From positions 1 to 10,599 of the forward strand of contig JAYPTI010000118.1 of NCBI GenBank assembly GCA_038133505.1: a DNA stretch of 10,599 nt, written 5' to 3'. Under the pieces are notes generated by a model. The model was given only the letters and a program-made list of their open reading frames with translations, was not told where the DNA came from and made no database searches. The DNA is from JAYQUR01 sp038133505. GTDB lineage: Bacteria > Pseudomonadota > Alphaproteobacteria > MPNO01 > UBA830. The translations under genes were made by a program, and so were the position numbers. Positions 8,132 through 10,599 of the stretch are shown here, piece by piece (position 1 is the stretch's first letter; every line of letters begins with the position of its first letter).

Positions 8132-9376
8132 GTGGCCAAGATACGCACAGGGATCATCGCCGCGCTCGACATCGGGAGCGCCAAGGTGTGCTGTTTCATC
8201 GCGCACGTGAACGCCGACGGCGGCATTCGCGTCATCGGCGTCGCCCAGCAGGCGGCGAGCGGCATCCGGAACGGCGCCGTCATCGACATGGAAGCGGCCC
8301 AGGCCGCGATCCTGACCGCCGTGAGCGCGGCGGAGGAGATGGCGGGCGAGCGGATCGACCGCATATTCGTCAACCTGTCGGCGGGACGGGTCTATTCGCA
8401 GATCCAGGAGATCGAGGTCTCGATCGCGGGCCACGAGATAGCCGCATCCGATCTGCGCCGCGCCAAGGAACGCAATTTCCAGATCGAGCAGCCCGAGGAC
8501 CGCGAACTGATCCACTGCCTGCCGGTCGGCTACTCGATCGACGGCAACCGCGGCATCCACGATCCGCGCGGCATGTTCGGCGAACGCCTCGGCGTAAGCT
8601 TCCATCACATCAACGCGGCGGTCGGGCCGGTGCGCAACCTCAAGACCTGCGTCGCGCGCTGCCACCTCGAGATCGAGGAAGTCGTGATGTCGCCCTACGC
8701 CTCGGGCCTGTCGTGCCTTGTCGAGGACGAGAAGGACCTCGGCGTCACGCTCGTCGACATGGGCGCCGGCACGACGACGATCGCCGTCTTCTACGACGGC
8801 CAGGTCGTGTTCGCGGACTCGATTCCCGCCGGCGGCGGCCACGTGACCAACGACATCGCGCGCGGCCTGTCGACGCCGGTCGTCCACGCCGAGCGCATGA
8901 AGATCCTCTACGGCAGCGCGATCACGCAGCAGTCGGACGAGAACGAGATGATCGACGTCCCGCTCGTCGGCGAGGACGACCACAACCACCCCAATCACGT
9001 GCCGCGCTCGATCCTGACCGGGATCATCCGGCCGCGCATGGAAGAGATTTTCGAACTCGTGCGCGAGCGGCTGGAAACCAGCGGCGCTGACCGGCTGTCG
9101 GGCCGCCGCCTGGTGCTGACCGGCGGCGCCTGCCAGCTCCACGGCATTCCGGAACTCGCCGGCCTCGTCCTCGAAAAGCAGGTCCGTATCGGCCGGCCGC
9201 TCCGGATCAGCGGCCTCGCGGAAGCGACCAGCGGCCCGGCCTTCTCGGCCTGCTCCGGCCTACTCCGCTACGCCGTCGAGAAATATTCCGGCGCGCTCGA
9301 AGACACCCAGACCGCCGAGAACGCGCCCGTCGGGCGGATCGCGCGCCTCGGCCAATGGATCAAGGAGAGTTTCTGA
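8132..9376 (+). CDS. ftsA: Cell division protein FtsA (actin-like FtsZ membrane tether)
   Basis: FtsA is a cytoplasmic ATP-binding actin homologue that anchors FtsZ to the inner membrane and recruits later divisome proteins. With the GTG start it has 414 residues, a normal length. The phosphate-1 loop AALDIGSAKV is at 10-19. The 1C subdomain region follows, then GYSIDGNRGIHDPRGMFGERL, the phosphate-2 loop VDMGAGTTT at 208-216 and the adenosine motif LTGGACQL at 329-336. The C-terminal 15 residues (VGRIARLGQWIKESF) can form the amphipathic membrane-targeting helix. It begins 28 bp after ftsQ and is followed by ftsZ, its partner. The start is the uncertain part: no in-frame ATG is suitably placed, and candidates are GTG 8132 and CTG 8126, a two-residue difference. 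The identification itself is certain. Confidence 0.96.
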   Translation: MAKIRTGIIAALDIGSAKVCCFIAHVNADGGIRVIGVAQQAASGIRNGAVIDMEAAQAAILTAVSAAEEMAGERIDRIFVNLSAGRVYSQIQEIEVSIAGHEIAASDLRRAKERNFQIEQPEDRELIHCLPVGYSIDGNRGIHDPRGMFGERLGVSFHHINAAVGPVRNLKTCVARCHLEIEEVVMSPYASGLSCLVEDEKDLGVTLVDMGAGTTTIAVFYDGQVVFADSIPAGGGHVTNDIARGLSTPVVHAERMKILYGSAITQQSDENEMIDVPLVGEDDHNHPNHVPRSILTGIIRPRMEEIFELVRERLETSGADRLSGRRLVLTGGACQLHGIPELAGLVLEKQVRIGRPLRISGLAEATSGPAFSACSGLLRYAVEKYSGALEDTQTAENAPVGRIARLGQWIKESF

Positions 9377-9379
9377 CCC

Positions 9380-9490
9380 ATGACCCCGCTCAAGACCCCA
9401 TTCACCCCGACCGCGGACCGCCGCGGCTCCCGCAACCCCGATACGGTGGACGGTTCGGCCCCGTCCATCCCCTGTCTCTTCGCTGGCTAG
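9380..9490 (+). CDS. Possible small ORF between ftsA and ftsZ (36 aa, unknown)
   Basis: I do not recognise this product. The frame opens at ATG 9380, 3 nt after the ftsA stop, and ends at TAG 9488-9490, whose last bases form part of the ftsZ AGGAGG. AAGGAG at 9362-9367 in the end of ftsA lies 12 nt upstream. The peptide starts MTPLKTPFTPTADRR and is Pro/Thr/Arg-rich, with no signal peptide or membrane segment. In favour of coding, 31 of 36 codons end in G or C, against 21 at first and 24 at second positions. Against it, the stretch is short, stop-free frames are common at this base composition, and two stem-loops fit a non-coding leader equally well. If translated, termination would load ribosomes directly at the ftsZ start. 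Confidence 0.3.
   Translation: MTPLKTPFTPTADRRGSRNPDTVDGSAPSIPCLFAG
9411..9426 (+). other. G+C-only stem-loop in the ftsA-ftsZ gap
   Basis: CCGCGG at 9411-9416 and CCGCGG at 9421-9426 can pair as a 6-bp stem around the loop ACCG. No T-run follows (the next bases are CTCCCGC), so it is not an intrinsic terminator. Because CCGCGG is itself palindromic, chance is possible in such G+C-rich DNA. Confidence 0.4.
9445..9469 (+). other. Stem-loop upstream of the ftsZ ribosome binding site
   Basis: TGGACGG at 9447-9453 pairs perfectly with CCGTCCA at 9461-9467 around the 7-nt loop TTCGGCC. A G-U pair (9446/9468) and a G-C pair (9445/9469) extend the stem to 9 bp. It ends 19 nt before the ftsZ AGGAGG. 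The following CCTGTCTCTT has no continuous T-run, so termination is unlikely. Modulation of ftsZ translation or transcript processing is possible but inferred. Confidence 0.45.
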
Positions 9491-9494
9491 GAGG
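9489..9494 (+). promoter_or_regulatory. Ribosome binding site for ftsZ
   Basis: A perfect AGGAGG lies 5 nt before the ATG at 9500. It is among the strongest in the window, in keeping with the need to make FtsZ in excess over FtsA and FtsQ. It overlaps the stop codon TAG (9488-9490) of the small open frame upstream. Confidence 0.85.
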
Positions 9495-9499
9495 CCTTC

Positions 9500-10599
9500 A
9501 TGACCATAAACATCACCGTTCCAGAACAGCAGAACCACCTCAAGCCGAGGATCACCGTGATCGGCGTCGGCGGCGCCGGCGGCAACGCGGTCAATAACAT
9601 GATCGTGTCGCAGCTCGGCGGCGTCGAATTCGTCGTCGCAAACACGGATTCCCAGGCGCTGGCGCAGTCGCAGTCTGAGCGCACGATCCAGCTCGGCCCA
9701 GGCATCACGCACGGCCTCGGCGCCGGCTCCCGGCCCGATATCGGCCGGGCTGCCGCCGAGGAAGCTATGGAAGACCTCATGGAGGCCATCGGCCAGGCGC
9801 ACATGGTGTTCATCACCGCCGGCATGGGCGGCGGCACCGGCACCGGCGCGGCGCCCGTAATCGCGCGGCTCGCCCGCGAGCACGGCATCCTGACCGTCGG
9901 CGTCGTTACCAAGCCCTTCCAGTTCGAGGGCATCAACCGGATGCGCATCGCCGAGGCCGGCATCGAGGAGATGCAGCAGTACGTCGATACGCTGATCGTC
10001 ATCCCGAACCAGAACCTGTTCCGGATCGCCAACGAGAAAACGACCTTCGCCGACGCCTTCACGATGGCCGACGAGGTCCTTCACTCCGGCGTCCGCGGCG
10101 TGACCGACCTGATGGTCGTTCCCGGCCTGATCAATCTCGACTTCGCCGACATTCGCGCGGTGATGAGCGAGATGGGCAAGGCGATGATGGGCACCGGCGA
10201 GGGCGAAGGCGACGACCGCGCCCGTCTCGCGGCGGAAGCGGCGATCTCCAATCCGCTGCTCGACGACGTGTCGATGAAGGGCGCGCGCGGCGTGCTCATC
10301 AACATCACGGGCGGTCCCGACATGACCCTGTTCGAGGTCGACGAAGCCGCCAACCGCATCGGCGAGGAAGTCGATCCGGACGCCAACATCATCTTCGGCT
10401 CGACCATGGACTCGTCGCTCGAGGGCCGCATGCGGGTCTCGGTCGTCGCGACCGGCATCGACGTTCAGGCCGACGCCCAGCCGCGTCCGGTCCTGAAGGT
10501 CTATTCGCCGCCGCAGAAGCTGATCCGCACGCCGGAACCGGCAGAAAAGGCCGAAGACGCCGTCCCGGCCCCGACAGCCGAAAAGGCGGAGCCCGCAGC
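9500..10599 (+). CDS. ftsZ: Cell division protein FtsZ (3' truncated by the window)
   Basis: FtsZ is the tubulin-like GTPase that forms the cytoplasmic division ring. The window holds 366 codons with no stop. The nucleotide-binding GVGGAGGNAVNNM is at 22-34, the tubulin signature GGGTGTGAAP at 110-119, and the T7 loop NLDFAD, which supplies the catalytic aspartates, at 212-217. The conserved body ends near VSVVATGID at about residue 322. After that the sequence turns into an Ala/Pro/Glu/Lys-rich stretch, the start of the long disordered linker common in alphaproteobacterial FtsZ. The C-terminal peptide that binds FtsA lies beyond the window. ATG 9500 has AGGAGG 5 nt upstream and gives the usual MTIN N terminus. 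The 123-nt gap from ftsA suggests partly separate control, though no promoter is evident. Confidence 0.97.
   Translation, partial: MTINITVPEQQNHLKPRITVIGVGGAGGNAVNNMIVSQLGGVEFVVANTDSQALAQSQSERTIQLGPGITHGLGAGSRPDIGRAAAEEAMEDLMEAIGQAHMVFITAGMGGGTGTGAAPVIARLAREHGILTVGVVTKPFQFEGINRMRIAEAGIEEMQQYVDTLIVIPNQNLFRIANEKTTFADAFTMADEVLHSGVRGVTDLMVVPGLINLDFADIRAVMSEMGKAMMGTGEGEGDDRARLAAEAAISNPLLDDVSMKGARGVLINITGGPDMTLFEVDEAANRIGEEVDPDANIIFGSTMDSSLEGRMRVSVVATGIDVQADAQPRPVLKVYSPPQKLIRTPEPAEKAEDAVPAPTAEKAEPA

Noticed and set aside
9445..9480. Intrinsic terminator between ftsA and ftsZ
   Set aside because: The stem is good, but the following CCTGTCTCTT is not a T-run, and ftsZ follows immediately on the same strand.
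9377..9499. CtrA-type (TTAA-N7-TTAA) or sigma-70-like promoter for ftsZ
   Set aside because: I looked because some alphaproteobacteria drive ftsZ from such sites. No TTAA pairs and no convincing -35/-10 pair are visible in the gap; the AT-rich AAATATT near 9281 lacks a matching -35 element.
1..10599. Mobile elements, CRISPR arrays, tRNA or rRNA genes, phage genes
   Set aside because: Coding density is essentially complete with housekeeping dcw genes. I saw no array of direct repeats, transposase, integrase or structured RNA gene.

Overview
The window is a contiguous, high-G+C stretch of the division and cell wall (dcw) cluster, read entirely on the + strand. The order is mraY (3' end) - murD - ftsW - murG - murC - murB - ddl - ftsQ - ftsA - ftsZ (5' part). 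murB lies between murC and ddl, Ddl has the form GGWSSEREVSL, the FtsZ N terminus is MTIN...LKPRITVIGVGGAGGNAVNNM, and codons strongly prefer G or C in the third position. Together these point to an alphaproteobacterium. I cannot place it more precisely by eye, and nothing suggests a plasmid, phage or recently acquired region.

Layout: positions 1-7231 carry the peptidoglycan precursor genes. MraY makes lipid I and MurG makes lipid II. MurC and MurD add L-Ala and D-Glu to the UDP-MurNAc that MurB produces, and Ddl supplies D-Ala-D-Ala. ftsW, the SEDS septal glycan polymerase, sits among them at 1636-2760. Positions 7219-10599 carry the divisome core: FtsQ (periplasmic scaffold), FtsA (membrane tether) and FtsZ (tubulin-like ring). 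In effect one transcript makes the wall precursor, the polymerase that uses it at the septum, and the ring that directs where it is used.

Packing is extreme from murD to ftsA. Four junctions are 4-bp ATGA stop/start overlaps (murD/ftsW, ftsW/murG, murG/murC, murB/ddl). ddl/ftsQ overlap by 13 bp, murC/murB are separated by 4 bp, and ftsQ/ftsA by 28 bp. Most starts have a purine-rich Shine-Dalgarno 5-9 nt upstream. This predicts one polycistronic, translationally coupled operon; I see no convincing internal promoter or terminator.

The two departures from tight packing are the places worth attention. The ftsQ-ftsA junction holds a 9-codon open frame that starts on the usual ATGA overlap but ends just before a GTG start for ftsA. 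The 123-nt ftsA-ftsZ gap, the only real intergenic space, holds a 36-codon open frame with coding-like third-position bias. Its stop codon runs into the ftsZ Shine-Dalgarno, and two G+C-rich stem-loops lie within it. Every large gene looks intact and canonical; I found no undescribed system in the window.
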